The notes under the pieces were generated by a model. That model had not been told where the DNA came from and did no database searches. It worked only from the letters and a program-made list of their open reading frames with translations. The translations under genes and the position numbers were made by a program. Shown piece after piece: positions 24,527 through 33,415 of a stretch of 49,189 bases of DNA. This DNA is from JBFHQE01 sp041592335 (GTDB lineage: Bacteria > Pseudomonadota > Gammaproteobacteria > Thiohalobacterales > Thiohalobacteraceae), in the NCBI GenBank assembly GCA_041592335.1, contig JBFHQE010000018.1:1-49189 (forward strand), in the 5' to 3' direction. Position 1 is the first letter of the stretch. Every line of letters begins with the position of its first letter.

Positions 24527-26398
24527 ATGAGTAAAGAAACTAAAAAGGACGAAGCGACAGGTGTTTCCAGGCGTGATTTTCTCGGTGCTACGGCAGTCGC
24601 AGGCGTGGCCGGCATGGGTGTGGGTTCTGGACTGGGTTTCAGTCCGGCGGCATTTGCTAAAACCGCTGACAACCCCGCGCATGTAGGACCGGGTGAACTT
24701 GATGAGTATTATGGTTTCTGGAGCGGCGGTCAGTCGGGCGAGGTGCGTATTATAGGCATCCCGTCGATGCGCGAGCTGATGCGTATCCCGGTATTTAACT
24801 ACTGTGGCGCGACCGGCTGGGGGCAGACCAATGAATCGAAACGCGTGCTGGGCAAAAATGCGCCGCTGAACGGAGATTGCCATCATCCGCACATGAGTTT
24901 TACCGACGGTACCTATGACGGTAAATATGTCTTTATCAATGACAAGGCGAATACTCGCGTGGCGCGTATCCGCTGCGATGTGATGAAAACCGACAAAATC
25001 ACAACTGTGCCGAATGTGCAGGCAATTCATGGACTACGACCACAGAAAATGCCCAGAACCAAATACGTGTTCTGTAATGCCGAGTTCCGCATGCCGCATC
25101 CCAATGATGGTTCTAACATGGATGATAATGACCAGTACTACACCATGTTCAATGCCATCGATGCCGACACCATGGACGTGGCCTGGCAGGTGATCGTGGA
25201 TGGTAACCTGGATAATACCGATGCCGACTACAAGGGCACCTACGCCGCCTCGACCTGTTACAACTCTGAACACGGCTTTGCCCTGGGCGATACCATGCGC
25301 AATGAACGCGACTGGGTTGTGGTATTCAATATCCCGCGTATCGAAGCAGCCGTGAAGAACGGCAACTTCCAGACGCTGGGCGATTCCAAGGTGCCTGTGC
25401 TGGATGGCCGCAAGGGTTCCGAGTTGACCCGCTATATTCCCACGCCCAAGAGTCCGCATGGTTTGAACACCTCGCCGGACGGCAAGTATTTCGTCGCCAA
25501 TGGCAAGCTGTCACCGACCGTCACAGTGATCGAGATCGATAAGCTGGATGACCTGTTTGCCGGTAAGCTGGGCGATGAGCGCGATGTGGTTGTGGCGGAG
25601 CCAGAGTTAGGTCTTGGACCCTTGCATACAGCCTTTGATAACCGGGGTAATGCCTACACCACACTGTTTATCGATAGTCAGATATGTAAGTGGAATGTGG
25701 CCGATGCGATTCGTGCTTACCAGGGCGAGGAGGTCAATTACATTCGTCAGAAGCTGGATGTGCATTATCAGCCGGGGCATAACCATACCAGTATGGGAGA
25801 AACCAAGGAGGCCGATGGCAAGTGGCTGATGTCGCTATGCAAGTTCTCCAAGGACCGCTTCCTGCCAGTGGGTCCGCTGCGTGCCGAGAATGATCAGTTG
25901 ATCGATATCTCCGGCGAAGAGATGAAACTGGTGCATGACGGTCCGGCTTTTGCCGAGCCTCATGATTGCATCATAGTGCATCGTAGTAAGATCCGCACCA
26001 AGAAGGTCTGGGATCGCGATGACCCCTTCTTCGCGGAAACCGTAGCTATGGCCAAGAGTGACGGAATCACTCTGGAGCGTGACAGCAAGGTTATTCGGGA
26101 TGGTAAGAAGGTTCGAGTTTATATGACCTCAGCTGCACCCAACTTCGGCCTGAATGACTTTACCGTCAAGCAGGGTGATGAAGTGACGGTGACCATCACC
26201 AACGTTGACAAGATCGAGGACCTTACCCATGGTTTCACCCTGGTCAATCATGGAGTAGCCATGGAAATCGGAGGCCAGCAGACTTCGTCCGTGACCTTTA
26301 CTGCCGATAAACCGGGCGCGCACTGGTTCTATTGTCAGTGGTTCTGTCATGCCTTGCATATGGAAATGCGTGGTCGTATGTTTGTCGAACCGGCCTAG
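24527..26398 (+). CDS. nosZ: Nitrous oxide reductase (NosZ, Tat-exported)
   Basis: Periplasmic multicopper enzyme reducing N2O to N2. The 623-residue precursor has a twin-arginine signal (SRRDFLGATAVAGVAG), the feature of clade I NosZ. The beta-propeller holding CuZ includes DCHHPHMSFTDG. The C-terminal cupredoxin domain has the CuA ligands in WFYCQWFCHALHMEMRG (C-x3-C-x3-H-x2-M). SD AGGGAGAAG precedes the ATG. A strong hairpin separates it from nosD. Confidence 0.97.
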   Translation: MSKETKKDEATGVSRRDFLGATAVAGVAGMGVGSGLGFSPAAFAKTADNPAHVGPGELDEYYGFWSGGQSGEVRIIGIPSMRELMRIPVFNYCGATGWGQTNESKRVLGKNAPLNGDCHHPHMSFTDGTYDGKYVFINDKANTRVARIRCDVMKTDKITTVPNVQAIHGLRPQKMPRTKYVFCNAEFRMPHPNDGSNMDDNDQYYTMFNAIDADTMDVAWQVIVDGNLDNTDADYKGTYAASTCYNSEHGFALGDTMRNERDWVVVFNIPRIEAAVKNGNFQTLGDSKVPVLDGRKGSELTRYIPTPKSPHGLNTSPDGKYFVANGKLSPTVTVIEIDKLDDLFAGKLGDERDVVVAEPELGLGPLHTAFDNRGNAYTTLFIDSQICKWNVADAIRAYQGEEVNYIRQKLDVHYQPGHNHTSMGETKEADGKWLMSLCKFSKDRFLPVGPLRAENDQLIDISGEEMKLVHDGPAFAEPHDCIIVHRSKIRTKKVWDRDDPFFAETVAMAKSDGITLERDSKVIRDGKKVRVYMTSAAPNFGLNDFTVKQGDEVTVTITNVDKIEDLTHGFTLVNHGVAMEIGGQQTSSVTFTADKPGAHWFYCQWFCHALHMEMRGRMFVEPA

Positions 26399-26415
26399 CC
26401 TCCGCCGACGCCATT

Positions 26416-26439
26416 CCCCGTGCCCGACCGGGCGCGGGG
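26416..26439 (+). terminator. Stem-loop between nosZ and nosD
   Basis: CCCCGTGCCC pairs with GGGCGCGGGG (10 bp with one T-G pair) around GACC, 17 bases after the nosZ stop. There is no T tract, so partial termination or protection of nosZ mRNA is more likely than complete termination. It parallels the hairpins after norB and nirS. Confidence 0.65.
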
Positions 26440-26465
26440 GTATTCTGTTGGATATTTGATAAGCA

Positions 26466-27776
26466 ATGATTTTGTTGAGTCGTGCTGTATGGCTGGTGTT
26501 GTTAAGCATGCCGCTTGGCAGCCATGCTGTATGGGCGGCGCAGCCGATGCAGCTATTACAGCAGAAAATAACGGCAGCTCAGCCGGGCGATAACCTGACG
26601 GTTACCGGCCACTACCAGGGTAACCTTGTTATCGACAAACCGTTAGTGTTGCAGGGCCAGGGCGAGGCCATCCTGGATGCAGGGGGGCAGGGGGATGTCA
26701 TCCGGGTCAAGGCGGCTGACGTCACAATCAAACAACTGACCATTCGTAACTCCGGCATGAATCTCACTGACATGAACGCCGGGGTTTTTGCCGAACGTGC
26801 AGCCGACCGACTGCGTATTATTAATAATCAATTTGACAATAATGCCTTTGGTATCTGGCTGGATGCCTGCCGTTCACCTCAGGTTATCGATAACCGCATT
26901 CATGGTACAACCGCCATCCGTTCCCAGGATCGTGGTAACGGCGTGCACCTGTATGCCGTACATGATGGCCTGGTCAAGAATAACGAGATATGGGAAACGC
27001 GTGACGGGATCTATATCGATACCAGTCAGTATAATCGCCTGGAAGGCAACCTGATGTACGATCTTCGTTATGGCGTGCATTACATGTATTCCTACCATAA
27101 CGAGGTCATCAACAACTTCACGCGAAATACGCGCACCGGGTATGCGTTGATGCAATCGAAGTATCTCAAAGTGATCGGAAACCAGTCAGAGTCCGATCTT
27201 AATTATGGCATTTTGATGAATTATATCGTCGAAAGTGACATTGCCGAGAATGTAGTGACCAATACACGCAAGGGGCGCGCCTTTGTAACTGGTGGAACCG
27301 AGGTGATTGGCGCCGATGGAAAGGCATTGTTCGTGTATAACGCACAATATAATCGTATACATCATAACCGTTTCGAAGATGCCGATATCGGTATTCATCT
27401 CACCGCCGGTTCCGAGGATAATGAAGTGTATGCCAATGCCTTTGTACGCAACCGAGTGCAGGTGAAATATGTCGCTACCCGCGAGCAGGAATGGTCCAGC
27501 GCGGGGCAGGGCAACTACTGGAGCGATTACCTGGGCTGGGACATGAATGCGGACGGACTGGGCGACAAGCCCTACGAACCGAATGATGCGGTCGATATCC
27601 TGTTATGGAAGTATCCCATGGCGCGGGTGTTGATGAGCAGTCCCGCCATCGAAACCCTTCGCTGGGCGCAACGCCAGTTTCCGGTATTCAAACCGCAAGG
27701 TGTGCGCGACAGTTATCCACTGATGCAGCCCCCCCAGGTTTCTGCTGATACTGTTCAAACGGCTTGGCAACCATGA
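26466..27776 (+). CDS. nosD: NosD, periplasmic copper-maturation protein
   Basis: A 436-residue protein with a Sec signal (about 1-24) and a right-handed parallel beta-helix built of repeats such as NRLEGNLMYDLRYGVHYMYS and NRIHHNRFEDADIGIHL. NosD works with the NosFY ABC transporter and NosL to deliver copper to the CuZ site. The end overlaps the nosF start in ATGA. Confidence 0.94.
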   Translation: MILLSRAVWLVLLSMPLGSHAVWAAQPMQLLQQKITAAQPGDNLTVTGHYQGNLVIDKPLVLQGQGEAILDAGGQGDVIRVKAADVTIKQLTIRNSGMNLTDMNAGVFAERAADRLRIINNQFDNNAFGIWLDACRSPQVIDNRIHGTTAIRSQDRGNGVHLYAVHDGLVKNNEIWETRDGIYIDTSQYNRLEGNLMYDLRYGVHYMYSYHNEVINNFTRNTRTGYALMQSKYLKVIGNQSESDLNYGILMNYIVESDIAENVVTNTRKGRAFVTGGTEVIGADGKALFVYNAQYNRIHHNRFEDADIGIHLTAGSEDNEVYANAFVRNRVQVKYVATREQEWSSAGQGNYWSDYLGWDMNADGLGDKPYEPNDAVDILLWKYPMARVLMSSPAIETLRWAQRQFPVFKPQGVRDSYPLMQPPQVSADTVQTAWQP

Positions 27777-28699
27777 CCCCATCGTTGGCATTTGATCAGG
27801 TTGTGAAGATCTTCGGCGCAACCCGAGCACTGGATAATCTTTCCTTTGAGCTGCAGGCCGGTGAGGTGATTGGGCTGCTGGGTCATAATGGCGCCGGCAA
27901 GACCACCTGCATGAAACTGGCGCTGGGACTGAATCGTCCGACGTCTGGATCGGTACGGGTGATGGGGAGTGATCCTGCCGGTCGGCATAGCGATGCACTG
28001 CGTCAGCAGTTGGGTTTCCTGCCGGAGAACGTCAGCTTTTATCAGCAGCTGACCGGGCGCGAGGCATTGCGTTATTTCGCGCGGCTGAAACAGGCATCGC
28101 TTAATCAGGTTGACCAGTTGCTGGACGAGGTTGGATTGATGCATGCCGCCAATCGGCGAATCAAAACCTACTCGAAAGGCATGCGCCAACGAGTCGGTCT
28201 GGCGCAGGCACGCCTGGGGCGGCCAAGGTTATTGCTGCTGGATGAGCCAACGGCAGGTCTTGATCCGCAGGCCACGCGAGAATTTTATAGCATGCTGGAT
28301 GGTCTGCGCGCGGAGGGTGTATCCATTCTGATCTCGTCGCATGTGCTGCCGGGCATTGAACGTCATATTGATCGCGCCATCATTCTGGGGCAAGGCCGGT
28401 TGCTGGCCCAGGGCAGTATTGAATCACTGCGTGCCGAGGCGAGCTTGCCTATGACTATTCGTGCCCGCGGCGATGTGGCGCAGTTACAGGATCGAGAGCT
28501 ACTGGAACGCCTGGGTTATTCACTTTGCCGGGTTAATGCACAGCATGTGGAGATTCAGGGATTGGCGTCAAACAAGATCGACGCTATCCGATACCTGGTG
28601 AATGCGCCAGGTATCGAAGACATCGAGTTAGTGCAGCCGTCACTGGAACACCTGTATGCCTATTTTACCCATGCCGTTATTCAGCAGGAGGTCGACTGA
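27773..28699 (+). CDS. nosF: NosF, ABC transporter ATP-binding protein
   Basis: A 308-residue ATPase with Walker A GHNGAGKTT (about 37-45), signature YSKGMRQRVGLAQ and Walker B LLLLDEPTAGLDP. It energises NosY for CuZ assembly. A TTG nine bases earlier is in frame, but the ATG at 27773 overlaps the nosD stop and is preferred. The C-terminal 90 residues form the usual extra domain of NosF-like ATPases. Confidence 0.94.
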   Translation: MTPSLAFDQVVKIFGATRALDNLSFELQAGEVIGLLGHNGAGKTTCMKLALGLNRPTSGSVRVMGSDPAGRHSDALRQQLGFLPENVSFYQQLTGREALRYFARLKQASLNQVDQLLDEVGLMHAANRRIKTYSKGMRQRVGLAQARLGRPRLLLLDEPTAGLDPQATREFYSMLDGLRAEGVSILISSHVLPGIERHIDRAIILGQGRLLAQGSIESLRAEASLPMTIRARGDVAQLQDRELLERLGYSLCRVNAQHVEIQGLASNKIDAIRYLVNAPGIEDIELVQPSLEHLYAYFTHAVIQQEVD

Positions 28700-29526
28700 T
28701 GCATGCCACCCTGACCGTGGCCGTGAAGGAATACCGTGATGGCCTGCGTAATCGCTGGGTGCTTGCGGCTACCTTGCTGCTAGCCTTTTTTGCCGTGGGT
28801 CTGACGTACTTCGGCGCGGCAGCCTCGGGAACGGTTGGGGTGACTTCGCTGGCAACCACCATTGTCAGTCTGGCCAGCCTGGCGATCTTTATTATTCCAT
28901 TGATTGCATTGATGCTGGCTTACAACACCCTGGTGGGCGAGGAAGAGCAGGGTACCTTACTACTGTTGCTGACCTATCCATTGACTCGTGGCCAGTTGTT
29001 GCTGGGTAAGTTCATCGGTCATGCCGGTATCCTGAGTACGGCCACGGTGATTGGTTTTGGCGTTGCGGCATTGCTGGTGGCTTTTGAGACCGGCGACTGG
29101 GGTGATGTCTTGTTATGGCAGGCTTACGGATTTTTTATTCTTTCCTCCATCCTGTTGGGCTGTGTGTTCCTGGCCCTGGCGCAATTGATCAGTGCCTTGT
29201 CACGCGAATCATCCTTTGCTGCTGGCGTGGCGCTGGTGGTGTGGTTCTGGTTTGTTCTGATCTTCGATCTGCTGTTGCTCGGTCTGCTGGTGATGAGCGA
29301 GGGGCGCGAAGGTGGTTGGTTGTCTTACCTCTTACTGTTGAATCCAACCGATATCTTTCGCCTGGCCAACCTGGCCGGTTTCGAGGCCGCCCGCACCTAC
29401 ACCGGGTTGGTGCATATCGCGGTCGGCCCATGGTTCCAGCCGGGCGCGCTGCTGGCGGTGTTGCTGGCCTGGGTACTGGTGCCGCTACTGTTGGCGCAAT
29501 GGCGTTTCCGCAGCCGAACCCTTTAA
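28699..29526 (+). CDS. nosY: NosY, ABC-2 type membrane permease
   Basis: A 275-residue integral membrane protein with six predicted helices and the GEEEQGTLLLLLTYPLTRGQ segment typical of ABC-2 permeases. It pairs with NosF. The start overlaps the nosF stop by one base (TGATG). Confidence 0.94.
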   Translation: MHATLTVAVKEYRDGLRNRWVLAATLLLAFFAVGLTYFGAAASGTVGVTSLATTIVSLASLAIFIIPLIALMLAYNTLVGEEEQGTLLLLLTYPLTRGQLLLGKFIGHAGILSTATVIGFGVAALLVAFETGDWGDVLLWQAYGFFILSSILLGCVFLALAQLISALSRESSFAAGVALVVWFWFVLIFDLLLLGLLVMSEGREGGWLSYLLLLNPTDIFRLANLAGFEAARTYTGLVHIAVGPWFQPGALLAVLLAWVLVPLLLAQWRFRSRTL

Positions 29527-29555
29527 TCGAATTTCACACCTGGAGTCGAGTCATC

Positions 29556-30074
29556 ATGGGATTAGTACAATATCTGTTACCGTTGTTGTGTATGGGGCTT
29601 GTCGCTTGTGGTAGCCCTGATGATCAGAAGGTAACCTACGAGCCTATCGCGATAGAATCAGGCGATGAGTGTCATGTTTGCGGCATGATCATCACGCGCT
29701 TCCCCGGCCCCAAGGGCGAGGCCTTTATCAGACATCAAACTCAGGCACTAAAATTCTGCTCAACGCGCGACCTGTTTACCTGGTTACTTCAGCCGGAAAC
29801 CGCCAGCCAGGTAGAGGCAGTGTTTGTTCATGATATGGCGCGGAATGACTGGGATAATCCACATGCGCTCCCCATGATCGACGCGCGCTCGGCCTGGTTT
29901 GTCGTGGGTAGCAAGCTCAAAGGGGCTATGGGGCCGACGTTGGCCTCGTTCTCCCAACGTAAGGATGCCGAGACTTTCGGTGAACAGCAAGGTGGACGAG
30001 TGGTCGATTTTTCTGCCATTGATCTGGTACTGCTGGAATCACTGGACCAGACCTCATCTCACATGCATCACTGA
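29556..30074 (+). CDS. nosL: NosL, copper-binding lipoprotein chaperone
   Basis: A 172-residue lipoprotein with a signal ending in MGLVAC. The copper site CHVCGM and the following RFPGPKGEAFI are diagnostic. NosL hands Cu(I) to the NosDFY system for CuZ assembly. The frame is open far upstream inside nosY, but the ATG at 29556 gives a clean lipoprotein signal. The C-terminus ends HMHH, possibly metal-binding. It is the last gene of the nos operon; a new FNR box follows 61 bases later. Confidence 0.93.
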   Translation: MGLVQYLLPLLCMGLVACGSPDDQKVTYEPIAIESGDECHVCGMIITRFPGPKGEAFIRHQTQALKFCSTRDLFTWLLQPETASQVEAVFVHDMARNDWDNPHALPMIDARSAWFVVGSKLKGAMGPTLASFSQRKDAETFGEQQGGRVVDFSAIDLVLLESLDQTSSHMHH

Positions 30075-30134
30075 GCGGGTTATATAAAACCAGTCAATTA
30101 CCGCATACAGTTAAAGGGTTAACTGAAACCCTGT

Positions 30135-30148
30135 TTGATCAAAATCAA
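30135..30148 (+). promoter_or_regulatory. FNR/DNR-type operator upstream of norE, perfect match
   Basis: TTGAT-CAAA-ATCAA, a perfect consensus match, 36 bases before the chosen norE start. The short distance suggests a promoter starting close to the gene with a very short leader, or a norE start slightly further in. Confidence 0.82.
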
Positions 30149-30183
30149 GGCCGACTGTCGGGTAGCAGCTTACCTTGAAGGGT

Positions 30184-30771
30184 ATGACCACGATAGCGCT
30201 ATCAACGGATACAGAACTCCGATACCCTCCAGGAGATCTGGTCATCTGGATATTTATCCTGGCTGAACTTGGTGTGTTTGCGCTGCTGTTTGCCGCCTAT
30301 GCTTTTACCCGGCTGCAGCATGTCGAAATGTTCAATCATTTCCAGCATACCCTGAACCAGGATGCGGCCTTAATTAATACCCTGGCCTTGATTACCAGTA
30401 GTTATTTCGTGGTTCGCGCGGTCGCTGCCATACGCGAAAATTACGCTCGTGTTTGTACGTACTGGCTGCTCGCCGCCATGGCTATGGGGATGCTTTTTTT
30501 AGTGATCAAAAGCCTCGAATTCATTCATCATTATTCACTCGGCGTCACCCTGCACAGCAATACTTTTTACATGTTCTACTTGTTCCTTACCTTTTTCCAT
30601 TTTATGCATGTCATCATGGGAATGATTATCCTGGCCGCAGTGGCGATAAAGGCGGCGTGCGGCGGTTATACTGCGACTGAATACACCGGCGTGGAAACAG
30701 GTGCATCCTATTGGCATATGGTGGACCTGGTATGGTTGATTCTGTTTCCACTGGTCTACGTTATGCGGTGA
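30184..30771 (+). CDS. norE: NorE, cytochrome c oxidase subunit III-like protein
   Basis: A 195-residue, five-helix protein of the COX3 family, opening with YPPGDLVIWIFILAELGVFALLF and containing FFHFMHVIMGM. NorE and NorF raise NO reductase activity in other denitrifiers but are not part of the NorCB core. The frame also allows a TTG start at 30175; neither start has a good Shine-Dalgarno site, so the exact N-terminus is uncertain. It is apart from norCBQD but has its own FNR box. Confidence 0.87.
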   Translation: MTTIALSTDTELRYPPGDLVIWIFILAELGVFALLFAAYAFTRLQHVEMFNHFQHTLNQDAALINTLALITSSYFVVRAVAAIRENYARVCTYWLLAAMAMGMLFLVIKSLEFIHHYSLGVTLHSNTFYMFYLFLTFFHFMHVIMGMIILAAVAIKAACGGYTATEYTGVETGASYWHMVDLVWLILFPLVYVMR

Positions 30772-30775
30772 CTGA

Positions 30776-31057
30776 ATGGAAAAACGTCTGTTTATTGGCT
30801 TTCGTTACTGCACCTGGGTCTGGTTGAGCATGATGATACTGACCCTGGCGACCAGGTTGGCGGGTAATACCGGCCTGTCGGGCTTGTCACTGTCACTGAC
30901 CGTGCTGGGGATCGCGTTAATTAAAGGTCATTTGATAGGAGACTACTTTATGGGATTGCGGCGGCTTCGAGGGTTCTGGCGTTGGCCTGTTACTTTGTGG
31001 TTGACGATACCCGGCGGATTAGTCGCAACAGCGTTTATCCTGGCGGCTCAGTCATGA
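30776..31057 (+). CDS. norF: NorF-like, cytochrome c oxidase subunit IV-like small membrane protein
   Basis: A 93-residue protein with three predicted helices and the core LIKGHLIGDYFMGLRRLRGFWR, characteristic of the prokaryotic cytochrome c oxidase subunit IV family that includes NorF. It lies four bases after norE and its stop overlaps the methyltransferase start. Confidence 0.83.
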   Translation: MEKRLFIGFRYCTWVWLSMMILTLATRLAGNTGLSGLSLSLTVLGIALIKGHLIGDYFMGLRRLRGFWRWPVTLWLTIPGGLVATAFILAAQS

Positions 31058-31668
31058 AAAAAAGAAAGTCGCATTGGGATGCTGTTTACAAGAATAAAGC
31101 CGTGACAGAAGTTAGCTGGTACCAGGCCATGCCGGAGCCATCACTGACATTGATTCGTCATACTGAAATCCAGACGAATGAGTGGATTATCGACGTGGGT
31201 GGTGGCGCATCGTTGCTGGTTGATGCGCTCCTGGCGGAACAGTATACAAGTATAGCCGTGCTGGACATTGCTTCCGGTGCATTAGGTGCCGCGCAAGAAA
31301 GACTGGGTGAAAAGGCGCAGAGTGTTGAATGGTATGAAGCCGATATTACGGAATTCAACGCTCCCCATCGTTTTTCTATCTGGCATGACAGGGCAGTATT
31401 TCATTTTCTGACCGAGCCGGAAGATCGGCGACGGTATGTGGCAACGATAAAACAGACATTGTTACCGCGAGGACATCTGATCATGGCGGCATTTGCCATT
31501 GGTGGGCCGGAGCGATGCAGTGGGCTTGATATTGTTCAATATGATGCCGAAAAACTGATGCTGGAGCTTGGAGAACAATTTTCCTTGCAGGAGGAAATTG
31601 CGGAAATTCATGTTACGCCAGCAGGTAAGGAACAACAGTTCAATTATTATCGTCTGCAGTATATTTAG
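31054..31668 (+). CDS. Class I SAM-dependent methyltransferase, substrate unknown
   Basis: A 204-residue Rossmann methyltransferase. Motif I is IIDVGGGASLLVDAL, the acidic end of strand 2 is AVLDIASGAL, and the WHDRAVFHFLTEPEDR block fits a group of small cytosolic methyltransferases related to thiopurine/thiol methylases. The start ATG overlaps the norF stop (ATGA), so it is the third gene of the FNR-driven norEF operon. The longer upstream frame lies inside norF and is not used. The substrate is not predictable here. Confidence 0.85.
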   Translation: MKKRKSHWDAVYKNKAVTEVSWYQAMPEPSLTLIRHTEIQTNEWIIDVGGGASLLVDALLAEQYTSIAVLDIASGALGAAQERLGEKAQSVEWYEADITEFNAPHRFSIWHDRAVFHFLTEPEDRRRYVATIKQTLLPRGHLIMAAFAIGGPERCSGLDIVQYDAEKLMLELGEQFSLQEEIAEIHVTPAGKEQQFNYYRLQYI

Positions 31669-32396
31669 CCATTCGTATGAGCCGACGCTCTTTCGAGTTC
31701 TTCCAGGTGAGGCAGCAATTCAGAGTGGTTGTGCACATGAAATATAAAGCGCGGCACATCGCGACTGGTCGATTGCGCCATGAAGGGCTCTCCCCAGAAA
31801 CTGAGCAGTGCTTCGGTCCCTCCGCTGGCTTGATTGTTGGCAAGAATATATGACACGGTTTTATCCAGTTTGCGCCAATAAGGCTCACGCACCTTGGTGT
31901 GTCCGGCACATTCTCTGATTTTTGGCCACAGGATATCCTGCCATAAGGATTGCTGGGATTCGTCCAGAATGAACTGAATGGAAGTGACGGAAGGGTTTTC
32001 GATAGCCGGTTGTAGCAGGGTTTCGAATAATGCCTTGGGGATATACATTGACAGGCAGACATTGTACCAAACGGCATCACCTTTCATGTCGCGGGCAAAC
32101 TGTTCGCTGACCGACCGCAGTTGGCGCGGCCCGATCAATACAATATCAGGTGATTTAATTGATGCCTGGATCCTGCGAACGGCATGCCCGGTACGCTCGA
32201 CTTCTTCCGCGGTTATTTCATTATGCCGCGTGTGGCGCATAAAATTGATAAACAACAGACCCATGAGTGCAAGGATGATGGGGAGAACAATATGTTCATC
32301 GACAATGTGTAATAAATGCAGTATGACGGCAACCACTGCTGCGATGATGCCGGCTATTGCATCCCATTCATAGCTGAGAAATTTCTTTAGCTTCAT
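31665..32396 (-). CDS. Unknown membrane-anchored protein
   Basis: A 243-residue protein with two N-terminal helices (about 15-33 and 38-56) and a cytosolic domain of about 190 residues with alternating helices and strands (ASIKSPDIVLIGPRQLRS, TSIQFILDESQQSLWQDI). I recognise no motif; the overall look weakly recalls phospholipase D-like or sensor domains without catalytic HKD. The ATG at 32396 has GAGG five bases upstream. Its 3' end overlaps the convergent methyltransferase by three bases. It is 23 bases downstream of the LysR gene in the same direction, so the two may be co-transcribed. Confidence 0.7.
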   Translation of the reverse strand: MKLKKFLSYEWDAIAGIIAAVVAVILHLLHIVDEHIVLPIILALMGLLFINFMRHTRHNEITAEEVERTGHAVRRIQASIKSPDIVLIGPRQLRSVSEQFARDMKGDAVWYNVCLSMYIPKALFETLLQPAIENPSVTSIQFILDESQQSLWQDILWPKIRECAGHTKVREPYWRKLDKTVSYILANNQASGGTEALLSFWGEPFMAQSTSRDVPRFIFHVHNHSELLPHLEELERASAHTNG

Positions 32397-32419
32397 GGCC
32401 ACCTCAGTTTACAGACTGT

Positions 32420-33268
32420 TCAGATTTCAATTTCCGCGGCAAGCTCACGTAATCCGCGCAAGGCGGTACCCAGAATTTCACTTTCTGTCTCACGGTGGAA
32501 CACCATGTAAGCGGGGTGCACATATTCCGGACTATCTTTGACAATAAACAGGCGGCCTTCATCAACAAAGGGTTTTGCCATGCGTATTGGTAAAAAACAG
32601 GAACCACCATTAGCCAGGATCAATTGCACGCCTAGCCAGCCGATATTGACAATCTGCGGGGGGCTTTCCAGGTCGGGAAAGCTTTCGCTATGCTTGGCAT
32701 AAAAACCGGGTCCCCATTCGACATAAATGTAATCATCATCGGGCCAGTGGGTTTTCCGGCTTGAACTCACCATGACAAGTACTTCATCAAACAGATGTTC
32801 GACCACCAGGCCAGGCGATTGGCTTGGGGTATACATTAAGCCGACGTCGAGCGTTCCTTCGATGAGGCGACGCATCAGGTCTTCTTCAAAACCTATCTCG
32901 CTTCTGACAGAAACGTCTTCGGCTTCACGGCGCATCCAGCCAACCCATTCGGGTAAAAACCCCTCCCAGAGCGCGATGCGTCCGCCTATACGAATAGTTT
33001 CACGGTATCGGCTTGGCAAACCCACGTCGTGGCGAGCCTGTTCAACAGTCAGAACCAGCGTTTTCGCATGCTGTAAGAATCGTTTGCCGGATGCAGTGAG
33101 TTTGGCGCCATTGCGATTTCTGATAAAGAGCTTGGCGCCAAGTTCATCTTCCAGGTGCTTGATACGGGCACTGACCGTGGACTGGGTGACATGCAGGCGA
33201 GTGGCCGCTTCCAGAAAGCTTCCGTGGGCGGCGATGGAGAGAAATGTACGCGCTTGATCGATATCCAT
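32420..33268 (-). CDS. LysR-family transcription regulator
   Basis: A 282-residue LysR regulator. The N-terminal winged helix is typical (MDIDQARTFLSIAAHGSFLEAA, then TQSTVSARIKHLEDELG), and the effector domain follows from about residue 90. The effector is unknown. It is divergent from the HPP-family gene, the usual arrangement for a LysR protein and its target, with an inverted repeat between them. The ATG at 33268 has AGGTG upstream; a GTG four codons earlier is possible. Confidence 0.9.
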   Translation of the reverse strand: MDIDQARTFLSIAAHGSFLEAATRLHVTQSTVSARIKHLEDELGAKLFIRNRNGAKLTASGKRFLQHAKTLVLTVEQARHDVGLPSRYRETIRIGGRIALWEGFLPEWVGWMRREAEDVSVRSEIGFEEDLMRRLIEGTLDVGLMYTPSQSPGLVVEHLFDEVLVMVSSSRKTHWPDDDYIYVEWGPGFYAKHSESFPDLESPPQIVNIGWLGVQLILANGGSCFLPIRMAKPFVDEGRLFIVKDSPEYVHPAYMVFHRETESEILGTALRGLRELAAEIEI

Positions 33269-33299
33269 AATGGTGCACACCTGTTATTTATATTCAAAA

Positions 33300-33330
33300 A
33301 AACGATAGCTAGATGCGATAAATATCGTTT
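33300..33330. promoter_or_regulatory. Inverted repeat between lysR and the HPP gene, likely LysR operator
   Basis: AAACGATA and TATCGTTT are perfect 8-bp arms separated by 15 bases, in the divergent promoter region 32 bases from the lysR start and 86 from the HPP gene. The size fits a LysR recognition site (about 30 bp with TxxxA-type dyad). Confidence 0.6.
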
Positions 33331-33415
33331 GTCTGGTATTTATACGCCCCATTATGATGCGTACATACTCTTTTGTCAGGGGATTTCTGGTGGGCATACG
33401 AAAGCGGTTGGAGCC

